Of a stretch of 64,000 bases of DNA, positions 57,464-64,000 are shown in pieces; position 1 is the stretch's first letter; each line of letters starts with the position of its first letter. The position numbers were made by a program, and so were the translations under genes. The stretch is taken from positions 28,562 to 92,561 of the forward strand of contig JAJDAP010000127.1 in the NCBI GenBank assembly GCA_029261795.1, given 5' to 3'. This DNA is from Deltaproteobacteria bacterium. Lineage in GTDB: Bacteria > Myxococcota_A > UBA9160 > UBA6930. The notes beneath the pieces were generated by a model, which was not told the DNA's origin, did no database searches, and saw nothing but the letters and a program-made list of their open reading frames with translations.

Positions 57464-57591
57464 GGTGTCGCCGCTGGCGCGGGTCGCTCGGCCTGCTCGC
57501 TCTGTCGCTCGGGCGGCCCGTACTTGCCACAAGCGATGGCGCCGATGCCCAGCGAAAGGACCAGCAAGCAGGCGGCGGTTCGGCGAATCAT
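57460..57591 (-). CDS. lptM: LptM-like small lipoprotein
   Basis: 43 residues: MIRRTAACLLVLSLGIGAIA then Cys21 and GKYGPPE, a short Gln/Glu/Pro/Ala tail. The Cys-Gly-x-x-Gly-Pro pattern just after the lipobox resembles LptM (YifL), which is encoded beside dapF/lysA in many proteobacteria and stabilises the LPS transporter LptDE. ATG at 57589-57591 overlaps the argH stop (ATGA), and its TGA overlaps dapF. Too short for simple ORF calling. Confidence 0.75.
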   Translation of the reverse strand: MIRRTAACLLVLSLGIGAIACGKYGPPERQSEQAERPAPAATP

Positions 57592-59015
57592 CGTTGTTCC
57601 TCGGGGTTGAGCGTGGCGCGCTCGTTTGCCAACGCTGCGGTCGCCACGTCGAGCGCTTCGCGGACCCGCGCCCTGGCGGTACCGCCCGGGAGCGAGCGTT
57701 CTTCCAGGGCGCGCTCTAGTGAGAGAAGCGCATCGCTGCCGGCGCTGAAGGCGGGATGGAAAGCCTGGAGATCCCCATGGGAGAGGCTCCTCAGATCGAT
57801 GTCCTTCTCGACGCAGTGGGCGACCACCCGGCCGACGACTTCGTGCGCCTCCCGGAAGGGAACCGCTTCGCGCACCAGTGCTTCGGCGAGATCGGTGGCG
57901 AGGAGCATGGGGTCCTGGGCCGCGGCGCCCATGCCTGCGACATTCACACGCAGCGTCGCAAGTGCTCCCGCCATCACTTCGAGACAGTCGCCTAGCGTCG
58001 CGGCGCTGTCGAAGATCGGCTCCTTGTCCTCTTGCAGGTCGCGGTTGTAGGTCAGCGGCAGGCCCTTCACGATCGTCAACAACGCCATTAGGTTGCCGAC
58101 GACGCGGCCACTCTTGCCGCGCACCAACTCGGGAACGTCCGGATTCTTCTTCTGCGGCATCAGGCTCGAGCCCGTCGAGTAGGCATCCGCCAATTCGATG
58201 AAGCCGAACTCGGCCGTCGACCAGAGCACCAGTTCCTCGGCCAGCCGCGAGAGATGGATCATGCTGATCGCGGCCGCCGCCAGGAACTCGAGCGCGGCGT
58301 CGCGCGAGGCGACGGAATCCATGCTGTTGGCGCTCGGCCTCTCGAAGCCCAATGCCGCGGCGGTGTGGGCGCGGTCGAGCGGCAGTGTGGAGCCGGCGAT
58401 CGCTCCGGAGCCGAGCGGTGCCTGGTTGATGCGTGCCGCAAGGTCGCTGAAGCGCCCAGAATCCCGCGCCAACATCTGCTCGAAGGCCAACCAGTGGTGG
58501 GCCAATCGAACCGGCTGGGCGCGCTGCAAGTGGGTGTAGCCGGGCAGCACGGTCTCGACGTGCTCGGCCGAGCGCTCGATCAGCACGCCGCGCAACGTTG
58601 CGAGGCCGAGCCGGGCAGCCTTGGCCGCGTCCTTGAGGTAGAGAGCGAGGTCGGTGGCCACCTGATCGTTGCGGCTGCGACCGGTGTGCAAGCGACCGGC
58701 CGCAGGGCCGATGCGCTCGGTCAGGCGCGCTTCCACGTTCATGTGGATGTCTTCGAGAGCCGGGTCGAAGGGGAAGTCCCCGGCCTCGATTTCGCTGCCG
58801 ATCTCGTCGAGGCCCGCCACGATGGCGTCGACGTCCTCGGCGGGAATGATGCCGGTGGCCCCGAGCATGCGCGCATGGGCAACCGACCCGCGCAGGTCGT
58901 ATTGGGCGAGGGCCTGATCGAATGCGATCGAAGCACTGAAGCGTTCGACGGTCGGGTCCATCGCTTCCGAGAAGCGACCGCCCCAGAGCTTCTTCTGGCG
59001 TTCCTCCGTCGGCAT
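57588..59015 (-). CDS. argH: argininosuccinate lyase
   Basis: 475-residue fumarase/aspartase family lyase, last step of arginine synthesis. KLWGGRFSEAMDPTVERFS, TGRSRNDQVATDLALYLK, HLQRAQPVRLAHHWLA and GSSLMPQKKNPDV are the signatures. ATG at 59013-59015 has GGAG at a good distance; a second ATG eight codons upstream (59037-59039) has none. Head of the lysine/DAP operon; divergent from the PBP gene. Confidence 0.96.
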   Translation of the reverse strand: MPTEERQKKLWGGRFSEAMDPTVERFSASIAFDQALAQYDLRGSVAHARMLGATGIIPAEDVDAIVAGLDEIGSEIEAGDFPFDPALEDIHMNVEARLTERIGPAAGRLHTGRSRNDQVATDLALYLKDAAKAARLGLATLRGVLIERSAEHVETVLPGYTHLQRAQPVRLAHHWLAFEQMLARDSGRFSDLAARINQAPLGSGAIAGSTLPLDRAHTAAALGFERPSANSMDSVASRDAALEFLAAAAISMIHLSRLAEELVLWSTAEFGFIELADAYSTGSSLMPQKKNPDVPELVRGKSGRVVGNLMALLTIVKGLPLTYNRDLQEDKEPIFDSAATLGDCLEVMAGALATLRVNVAGMGAAAQDPMLLATDLAEALVREAVPFREAHEVVGRVVAHCVEKDIDLRSLSHGDLQAFHPAFSAGSDALLSLERALEERSLPGGTARARVREALDVATAALANERATLNPEEQR

Positions 59016-59151
59016 GGCGGGAATCTCCGCAATCCCCATCGTGACCGCAACAGCGAGGCCGAATCAGGAACCCGAGGGGGCCGCGGAGACGCCGGTCACG
59101 AACGCGCTGGACGGGAGGAGTGTCTGTGTCAGCCTAGGTTGGGGGAGAGAC

Positions 59152-61596
59152 GTGCCGGGGCAGCGCAAGAAGAGCGCAAGTCGCCGGAAGACCGCTGCGC
59201 GTGGGAGCAGATCGCGCAGCACGGCTTCGGGCAATCGACGGCGCGGGCGCACTGGGCGTCGGCGTGGCGTCTGGCGTGTGCTCGGGCTCAGCCTGTTCGT
59301 GACGAGTCTCGTCTTCGGCTTCCTGACGGCCCGCCACTTCATCGAGATGGATGCGATCGTCCGCGAACGCTTCGAGGGTCGCCTGTTCCGGGTCCCCTCC
59401 AAGGTCCTCTCGGCGCCGACCATTCTCTACCCCGGTCTCGATTGGAAGCAGATCGATCTACGCGGCGCCCTGCGACGCCTCGGCTACCGCGAGGCCGCCA
59501 GCGCCCAGGGCCTTGCCCTGGGCCGCTACCACTGGAGCGATCGGCGCGTCACCGTCCACCGGCGCCCCTTCGAGCACCCGAGCCGGGCCGAGCCCGCCCG
59601 CGTCATCGCCATGCGGATGGCGGGCCCCATCATCGAGGAGATGCGCGACGCGCAGACCGGCCGCGAGATCGGGGCCGTGTTCCTGGAACCGGAGCTGGTC
59701 GGCTCCTACTACGGTCCGACCCACGAACAGCGCGAACTCGCGCGGCTCGACTCGGTGCCCGCACATCTCGTGGAAGCGGTCATCGCCGTCGAAGACCAGC
59801 GCTTCATGACGCATCCCGGGATCGACTGGCGACGCATCGGGGGCGCCCTGATTGCCAATCTCAAGGCCGGCGGCATCACCCAGGGCGGCAGCACGCTCAC
59901 CCAACAGCTCGCCAAGAATTTCTTCCTCACGCCGGATCGCAAGCTCTGGCGGAAGGTCCAGGAAGCCACCATGGCCGTGATCATGGAGGCCCGCTACGAC
60001 AAGGAGCTGATCCTCGAGGCCTATCTGAACGAGATCTACCTCGGCCAACGAGGTGGAACGGCCATTCACGGTGTGGGCGAAGGGGCCAGACTCTACTTCG
60101 GCAAGAACGTGCGAGATCTGGCGCTTCACGAATCCGCCCTGATCGCGGCGTTGATCCAGAGCCCCAACTGGCTTTCACCCCATCGACAGCCGGATCGCGC
60201 CCAGACCCGGCGCGATCTCGTGCTGAAGCTGATGAGGGAGCAGGGCCGCATCAGTGAGGGGGCGTATCAGCGCGCCGTCGCCCAGCGCCTGCGCGTGGCG
60301 ACCGTGACGCCCGAGCCTCGGGAAGCGCGCTACTTCCTCGACGCCCTGCAACGTCAGCTGCCGGACTTCTACGACGGTGGCACCCTGGCCACCGAGGGCT
60401 TGCAGATCTACTCGACCCTGGATCTGCGGATGCAGCGTTTGGCGACGCGGACCCTGGTCGAAGAGCTCGAGCGGCTCGAGAAGGCACACGAATCACTGGC
60501 AGCGAAGGGCAGCGAAGTTCTCCAGGGCTGCATCATCGCGTTGCGGCCGCAGACCGGGGAGGTCCTGGCGCTGGCCGGCGGCCGCTCCTACTCGCGAAGT
60601 CAATACGATCGATGTAGCCAGGCGCGGCGCCCCGCCGGCAGTGTGTTCAAGCCGTTCGTGTATCTCACCGCCATCCAGAATGGCACGCTCACCCTCGGCG
60701 ACTGGCTCGATGACAGTCCGCTCGAAGTTCCGGTCCCCGGCGGGAAATGGACGCCCCGGAACTTCGATCGCAAGTTCCATGGCCGGGTTCCGGCGCGGAC
60801 CGCGCTCGAGAAGTCGTACAACGTGGCCGCCGCGCGGCTGGGACAGCAGGTCGGGATCGACCGCGTCGCCAAGATGGCGCATTCCCTCGGGATCGAGAGC
60901 ACACTGCCGCGGGTGCCGAGCCTCGCGATCGGGGCTGCCGACCTCGCACCCATCGAACTTGCCCGCGCTTACGCAACGATCGCGAACGGCGGGATTCGCC
61001 CCCGGATCCGAACCTTCGAGGACGTCGTGGATCCCGCCGGGGGGACCGTCGAACGCCAACCGATCACCTTCGATCGCGTGATCGACGGGGGTAGTGCCTA
61101 CCTCGTGACGTCGATGCTCGAAGGTGTCGTGAACCAGGGGACCGCGGCATCGCTCCGGCGTCAGGGCCTGGCCGGTCCGATCGCGGGAAAGACGGGAACC
61201 TCCAACGATTACAAGGACGCCTGGTTCGTTGGCTTCACACCTGAGCTGGTTGTCGTGGTCTGGGTCGGCTTCGACACACCTCGAAACCTGGGCCTGGCAT
61301 CGAGCCGGGTCGCGTTGCCCGTCTGGGCGCGTTTCATGAAAGAAGTGACCGGTGGGCGCATTCGCGGGCGGTTCTTGCGGCCCCCCGAGGTGGTGGAGCT
61401 GGAGATCCATCCGGAATCGGGTGCCCTCGCCCTGGCCGGATGCCCCGAGCGACGCAGCGAACTGTACCTTCGCGGGACCGAGCCCGCGGCAACCTGTCCC
61501 GAGTGGAGCAGTCGTCCCCGCAATCCCGAAGGCGGCGGGCGCCGCGGCTGGCTGGAGCGTTTGTTCGATGACATCCTGGGGCCCGAGGCGCCATGA
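59152..61596 (+). CDS. bifunctional penicillin-binding protein, PBP1B-like
   Basis: 814 residues. A basic cytoplasmic tail (KKSASRRK), a membrane segment (VLGLSLFVTSLVFGFLTAR), a UB2H-like domain (about 80-150), GT51 transglycosylase (EDQRFMTHPGIDWRR, GGSTLTQQLAKN) and transpeptidase with SVFK, SYN and KTGTS motifs (Ser-x-x-Lys, SxN, KTG). Makes and cross-links peptidoglycan. GTG at 59152 behind GGGGGAG is chosen; ATG at 59014 overlaps argH. The UB2H domain makes it PBP1B- rather than PBP1A-type. Confidence 0.9.
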   Translation: MPGQRKKSASRRKTAARGSRSRSTASGNRRRGRTGRRRGVWRVLGLSLFVTSLVFGFLTARHFIEMDAIVRERFEGRLFRVPSKVLSAPTILYPGLDWKQIDLRGALRRLGYREAASAQGLALGRYHWSDRRVTVHRRPFEHPSRAEPARVIAMRMAGPIIEEMRDAQTGREIGAVFLEPELVGSYYGPTHEQRELARLDSVPAHLVEAVIAVEDQRFMTHPGIDWRRIGGALIANLKAGGITQGGSTLTQQLAKNFFLTPDRKLWRKVQEATMAVIMEARYDKELILEAYLNEIYLGQRGGTAIHGVGEGARLYFGKNVRDLALHESALIAALIQSPNWLSPHRQPDRAQTRRDLVLKLMREQGRISEGAYQRAVAQRLRVATVTPEPREARYFLDALQRQLPDFYDGGTLATEGLQIYSTLDLRMQRLATRTLVEELERLEKAHESLAAKGSEVLQGCIIALRPQTGEVLALAGGRSYSRSQYDRCSQARRPAGSVFKPFVYLTAIQNGTLTLGDWLDDSPLEVPVPGGKWTPRNFDRKFHGRVPARTALEKSYNVAAARLGQQVGIDRVAKMAHSLGIESTLPRVPSLAIGAADLAPIELARAYATIANGGIRPRIRTFEDVVDPAGGTVERQPITFDRVIDGGSAYLVTSMLEGVVNQGTAASLRRQGLAGPIAGKTGTSNDYKDAWFVGFTPELVVVVWVGFDTPRNLGLASSRVALPVWARFMKEVTGGRIRGRFLRPPEVVELEIHPESGALALAGCPERRSELYLRGTEPAATCPEWSSRPRNPEGGGRRGWLERLFDDILGPEAP

Positions 61597-62096
61597 GTCG
61601 CAACGGTGTTGCCTTCGTGCTGATCGCGGGCCTCTTCGTCTCGAGTTGCGTCGCGCCCGCTCGACTTTCGCCGGCCGGCGAGGCTCTACGCGTCTCGGCC
61701 TTTGCAGATCGCGGCGACGCACAACGTCGCGCATCGACTCGCATGGTGGTCGGCGGCCTCGAGGCGAGTGATCTCGGTCACCAGATCGAAGCGGTCGCCA
61801 GCTTCGAGCGCGCTCTGCAAGTAGACCCGAGCAATCCTCTCGCCTATCTCGCGCTCGCGCGGCACGAAACGTTCGAAGGGGATCCACGACGCGCGCTCGC
61901 GTTTCTCGACAAGGCAGAAGCGACGTTCGGCCGCTCGGCGGAGGGGATGGGCGCTTTGCCTCATTTGCATGGATTGCGCGGAGCCGCACTTTCGGCGCTG
62001 GGCCGCCCGGCAGAATCCGAACCCCATCTGGCCGAGGCACGCCGCAGCGCGCGCGTCTGGGCCGATGGCCAACTCGACGCTGCCGAACTGCGGTGA
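61593..62096 (+). CDS. TPR-repeat lipoprotein
   Basis: 167 residues. Lipobox VSSC (16-19), then two TPR-like repeats (AVASFERALQVDPSNPLAYLALARHET and PHLHGLRGAALSALGRPAESEPHLAEAR). It overlaps the PBP gene by 4 bp (ATGA), so it is made with it; it could be an outer-membrane partner that regulates the PBP, as lipoproteins LpoA/LpoB do. That is an inference. Confidence 0.85.
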   Translation: MSRNGVAFVLIAGLFVSSCVAPARLSPAGEALRVSAFADRGDAQRRASTRMVVGGLEASDLGHQIEAVASFERALQVDPSNPLAYLALARHETFEGDPRRALAFLDKAEATFGRSAEGMGALPHLHGLRGAALSALGRPAESEPHLAEARRSARVWADGQLDAAELR

Positions 62097-62111
62097 TAGC
62101 TTGACCGCCCC

Positions 62112-62654
62112 ATGAGCCCCAACCTCCGGCTCTTCCTCGCCGTCGCCGCCAGCACGCTGGCCCTCGACCAGATGTCGAAGCAATGGATTCTCTGGAATCT
62201 GCTTCAAGGCGATTCGATCCAGGTGGTCGAGGACTTCTTCTACATCACCCACGTTCGGAACCCTGGCGCAGCGTTCAGCATGTTCGCCGACGCAAGCGAA
62301 GAATTTCGACAGTTCTTCTTCGTCGGCGTTGGCAGCCTCGCGGTCGCGATGATCGTTTCGTTCTACCGCAGTCTCTCCCCTGGGGATCGACTCGCTGCAG
62401 CTGCATTGGGCTCGATCCTCGGGGGAGCGCTGGGGAATCTTGCCGACCGCGTGTTTCGGGGCGAGTTCTTGCTCGGCGGCGTTGTCGACTGGTTGCACGT
62501 CCGCTTGTGGACGGAGACTTCGTGGCCCGACTTCAATTTCGCGGACTCTTTCATCGTCATCGGGGTCGCACTGCTCGTCTTCGAGTTGTTCGCGTCCGAG
62601 GGTGAGGAGGTCGATGAAACTCCCCGAGGGACGAACGGCGAAATCGCAAGCTGA
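62112..62654 (+). CDS. lspA: lipoprotein signal peptidase (signal peptidase II)
   Basis: 180-residue membrane aspartyl protease that cuts lipoprotein signals. LDQMSK (18-23), VRNPGAAFSMF, GNLADRVF (Asp112) and FNFADS (Asp145) are the family motifs. ATG at 62112; TAGCTT 9 nt upstream (62097-62102), no SD. Ends with a Glu-rich tail. Confidence 0.96.
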   Translation: MSPNLRLFLAVAASTLALDQMSKQWILWNLLQGDSIQVVEDFFYITHVRNPGAAFSMFADASEEFRQFFFVGVGSLAVAMIVSFYRSLSPGDRLAAAALGSILGGALGNLADRVFRGEFLLGGVVDWLHVRLWTETSWPDFNFADSFIVIGVALLVFELFASEGEEVDETPRGTNGEIAS

Positions 62655-62757
62655 GGTTTCGCCGGATGCGTTCCATTGGCGAGACTGCGACATACACGTT
62701 TCAGTGTTAGGCAGCTTCGCTTTCTGACGAAAAAATGGCTGCGAGGGTCAGTCTTTC

Positions 62758-62786
62758 TTGACACGCGAACGCGGCGCCGGTTTAAT
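62758..62786 (+). promoter_or_regulatory. near-consensus sigma70 promoter
   Basis: TTGACA (62758-62763), exactly 17 nt, TTTAAT (62781-62786). It is the best sigma70 match I saw in the window. Predicted start about 62793, 310 nt before talC. Confidence 0.8.
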
Positions 62787-62793
62787 CCCGGTC

Positions 62794-62980
62794 GTTGCTG
62801 CTCCCAAGTTGACGCGCGTTTCCGATTCGTTTCCAGTTGGCGCCAAGCCACTCAGTAAATCACTCACGATCATTCGATCTCAGCCACGCCACCCGAAGGC
62901 GGACCGAGATCCGACGCAAGAAAGCACACGAGCAGATCATCGCGGCTCCCCCCAGTCCTTCGCGATGTCGATGCAGCGAC
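62794..62980 (+). ncRNA. candidate rod-like RNA, 187 nt
   Basis: Starting near the predicted +1, GUUGCUGC (62794-62801) can pair with GCAGCGAC (62973-62980), closing a 187-nt element. A hairpin with GAUCUC/GAGAUC (62876-62881 and 62906-62911) lies at its middle; ATCGCG/CGCGAT (62939-62944 and 62961-62966) could form another stem. Length and a closed rod with a central hairpin recall 6S RNA, but I found no sequence match to be sure. It could equally be a leader of talC. Confidence 0.3.
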
Positions 62981-63101
62981 AGTTGACCAATCGGTCCGAT
63001 TGTCGAGCAACCAGGGCCGCATCGGCAGGATCAGACGAGCGACACGGAACAGGGAAGATGGAACCACGGGATCCGCGGACGAAACGGAGACCCGAACGGA
63101 C

Positions 63102-63752
63102 ATGAAGTTCTTCATCGACACCGCCAGTGTCAAAGAGATTCAAGAAGCCGCAGATCTCGGCCTTCTCGATGGCGTGACCACCAACCCGTCACTGCTCGCC
63201 AAGGAAACGGGCGACCCGAACGAGATCTTCCGCGAGATCTGCAAGATCGTGGACGGCCCGGTCAGCGCCGAAGTCACCGCCCTCGATCACGACGGCATGA
63301 TCCGCGAGGCCGAAGCGCTCAAGAAGATTGCCGAGAACATCGTCATCAAGATTCCGATGACGCTGGAGGGTCTGAAGGCGCTCAAGACACTTTCGCGTGC
63401 GGGGATCGAAACCAACTGCACGCTGGTCTTCAGTGCGACCCAGGCGTTGATGGCCGCCAAGGCCGGCGCCACCTACGCCTCGCCTTTCGTCGGTCGCCTC
63501 GACGACATCTCGATGGACGGAATGCTGCTGATCGAGCAGATCTGCACGATCTACCGCAACTACGATCTGGATACCCAGGTCCTGGTCGCGAGCATCCGTC
63601 TGCCGCAGCAGGTGACGCAAGCCGCCTTGATCGGGGCTCACGTCGCAACGATTCCGCCCAATGTCATGCGCCAATTGGCGAACCATCCGCTGACCGACAG
63701 CGGCTTGGCCAGCTTCTTGGCGGACTACGAAAAAGTAAAGAACCGCTCATAG
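63102..63752 (+). CDS. transaldolase/fructose-6-phosphate aldolase-like (TalC family)
   Basis: 216 residues, short single-domain family. MKFFIDTASVKEIQ, DGVTTNPSLLAKE, IVIKIPMT (Schiff-base Lys83), ETNCTLVFSATQALMA and SPFVGRLDDI are typical. Transaldolase of the pentose phosphate pathway or fructose-6-phosphate aldolase; the type cannot be told. ATG at 63102. Confidence 0.93.
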   Translation: MKFFIDTASVKEIQEAADLGLLDGVTTNPSLLAKETGDPNEIFREICKIVDGPVSAEVTALDHDGMIREAEALKKIAENIVIKIPMTLEGLKALKTLSRAGIETNCTLVFSATQALMAAKAGATYASPFVGRLDDISMDGMLLIEQICTIYRNYDLDTQVLVASIRLPQQVTQAALIGAHVATIPPNVMRQLANHPLTDSGLASFLADYEKVKNRS

Positions 63753-63795
63753 CGTACCGCCGACGCGCCCGCGTCTGTGCCGGAGGTCCCCCCCT

Positions 63796-63867
63796 TTGCG
63801 CAGGTCCAAGAGCGACTATGTCATTCAGACAGTCGTCAATGCTCTTCATCTCCTCGAAGCCTCCTGA
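63796..63867 (+). pseudogene. 5' fragment of IclR-family regulator
   Basis: TTG at 63796 behind GGAGG encodes LRRSKSDYVIQTVVNALHLLEAS and then a TGA. SKSDYVIQTVVNALHLLEA is the usual start of IclR-type regulators, in which a helix-turn-helix should follow; here it is lost. The reading frame ends in a different sequence at about 63862, suggesting an insertion. Confidence 0.6.
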
Positions 63868-63877
63868 GAAAACGTTC

Positions 63878-64000
63878 CTACATAACAGCACCGGTATTGG
63901 TATCGACGAGTTCGAGTCCGAGTGAGGCGGCTCGTCGTCGGAGGCCTCGGAGGATGCGGCTGCGCTGCATCAGATCGTAGTCGTGGCCAGTGACTTCGTG
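63878..64000 (-). CDS. partial ORF, possible transposase C-terminus
   Basis: Open minus-strand frame enters from the window edge and ends TAG at 63878-63880: DYDLMQRSRILRGLRRRAASL is its core, ending DTNTGAVM. The RRRAASLGLELV pattern is like the C-terminus of several insertion-sequence transposases. It stops about 16 bp from where the IclR gene breaks, as expected for an element end. No terminal repeat could be matched since the other end is outside. Identification is tentative. Confidence 0.4.
   Translation of the reverse strand, partial: HEVTGHDYDLMQRSRILRGLRRRAASLGLELVDTNTGAVM

Larger units (their letters stand above)
62655..63101 (+). other. intergenic region with strong promoter and structured leader
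   Basis: 447 bp without a protein gene. It holds an A-rich stretch (62730s), a near-consensus promoter (62758-62786) and downstream DNA with matching distant arms, a central hairpin and an inverted repeat CAATCGG/CCGATTG (62988-63002). Either a long leader of talC or a separate RNA gene. Confidence 0.5.

Noticed and set aside
58254..60257. Long plus-strand ORF of 667 codons over argH/PBP
   Set aside because: Shadow frame with high Arg and no homology, overlapping argH and the PBP gene in known frames.

Overview
The window is a GC-rich bacterial chromosome segment with tightly packed genes, many 4-bp ATGA/GTGA/TTGA overlaps and no rRNA or CRISPR. It carries a core origin-proximal block: hemL, gyrA, gyrB and dnaN on the minus strand, then rpmH-rnpA-yidD-yidC-jag, rsmG-parA-parB-bactofilin and atpF'-F-H-A-G-D-C on the plus strand. 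This layout, an ATP synthase operon without a and c subunits next to parAB and a bactofilin, a PEP-CTERM protein, a Myxococcus-type conserved protein (MXAN_5187-like) and Cys-then-TM-then-Arg C-termini all point to a myxobacterial or former-deltaproteobacterial relative (Myxococcota-like). Genus or species cannot be named from the sequence.

Layout. 0-9 kb: heme synthesis (hemL), an epoxide-hydrolase-like enzyme, gyrase and the sliding clamp, all on the minus strand. 9-23 kb: all plus strand, RNA processing, membrane insertion and RNA-binding genes, the ParABS partition locus with four parS-like sites, a bactofilin, F1Fo ATP synthase and a PEP-CTERM protein. dnaA, recF, mnmE and mnmG are not where they are often found. 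23-31 kb: mixed-strand single genes (nagA-like, methyltransferase, Tat amidase, a three-gene lipoprotein/zinc-ribbon operon, radA, polyprenyl synthase). 31-38 kb: comEA-like protein, a BtuFCD-type importer, enolase, and a coupled DHDPS-like aldolase and SIS isomerase. 38-46 kb: small membrane and stress proteins, a secreted FAH-like enzyme with a metallophosphatase and an SH3 lipoprotein, then a TetR regulator coupled to a Rieske oxygenase that is truncated and joined out of frame to the tail of a luciferase-like monooxygenase. 46-52 kb: tRNA-Ala(CGC), UbiA-like prenyltransferase, nucleotidyltransferase/YgfZ/DUF2064 operon, porin, a small Fis-type regulator and glnB. 52-64 kb: a zinc-ribbon Ser/Thr kinase facing a PP2C phosphatase, an argH-lptM-dapF-dapA-dapB operon, a PBP1-type peptidoglycan synthase, a TPR lipoprotein, lspA, a long promoter-proximal leader, a transaldolase, and an IclR regulator broken by what looks like a mobile-element end.

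How the parts work together. Replication (gyrase, clamp), partition (ParA/ParB/parS, bactofilin), protein insertion (YidC/YidD), lipoprotein maturation (LspA) and cell-wall synthesis (DapA/B/F for meso-DAP, PBP1, octaprenyl-type synthase, UbiA-like protein) form a growth and envelope core. Around it lie accessory single genes. The most noteworthy signals are a recurrent TAGNNT hexamer 6-9 nt before start codons (leaderless transcription), asymmetric parS-like sites, an atypical kinase/phosphatase pair, the Rieske/luciferase-like junction, and the most consensus promoter of the window in front of a 187-nt candidate structured RNA.
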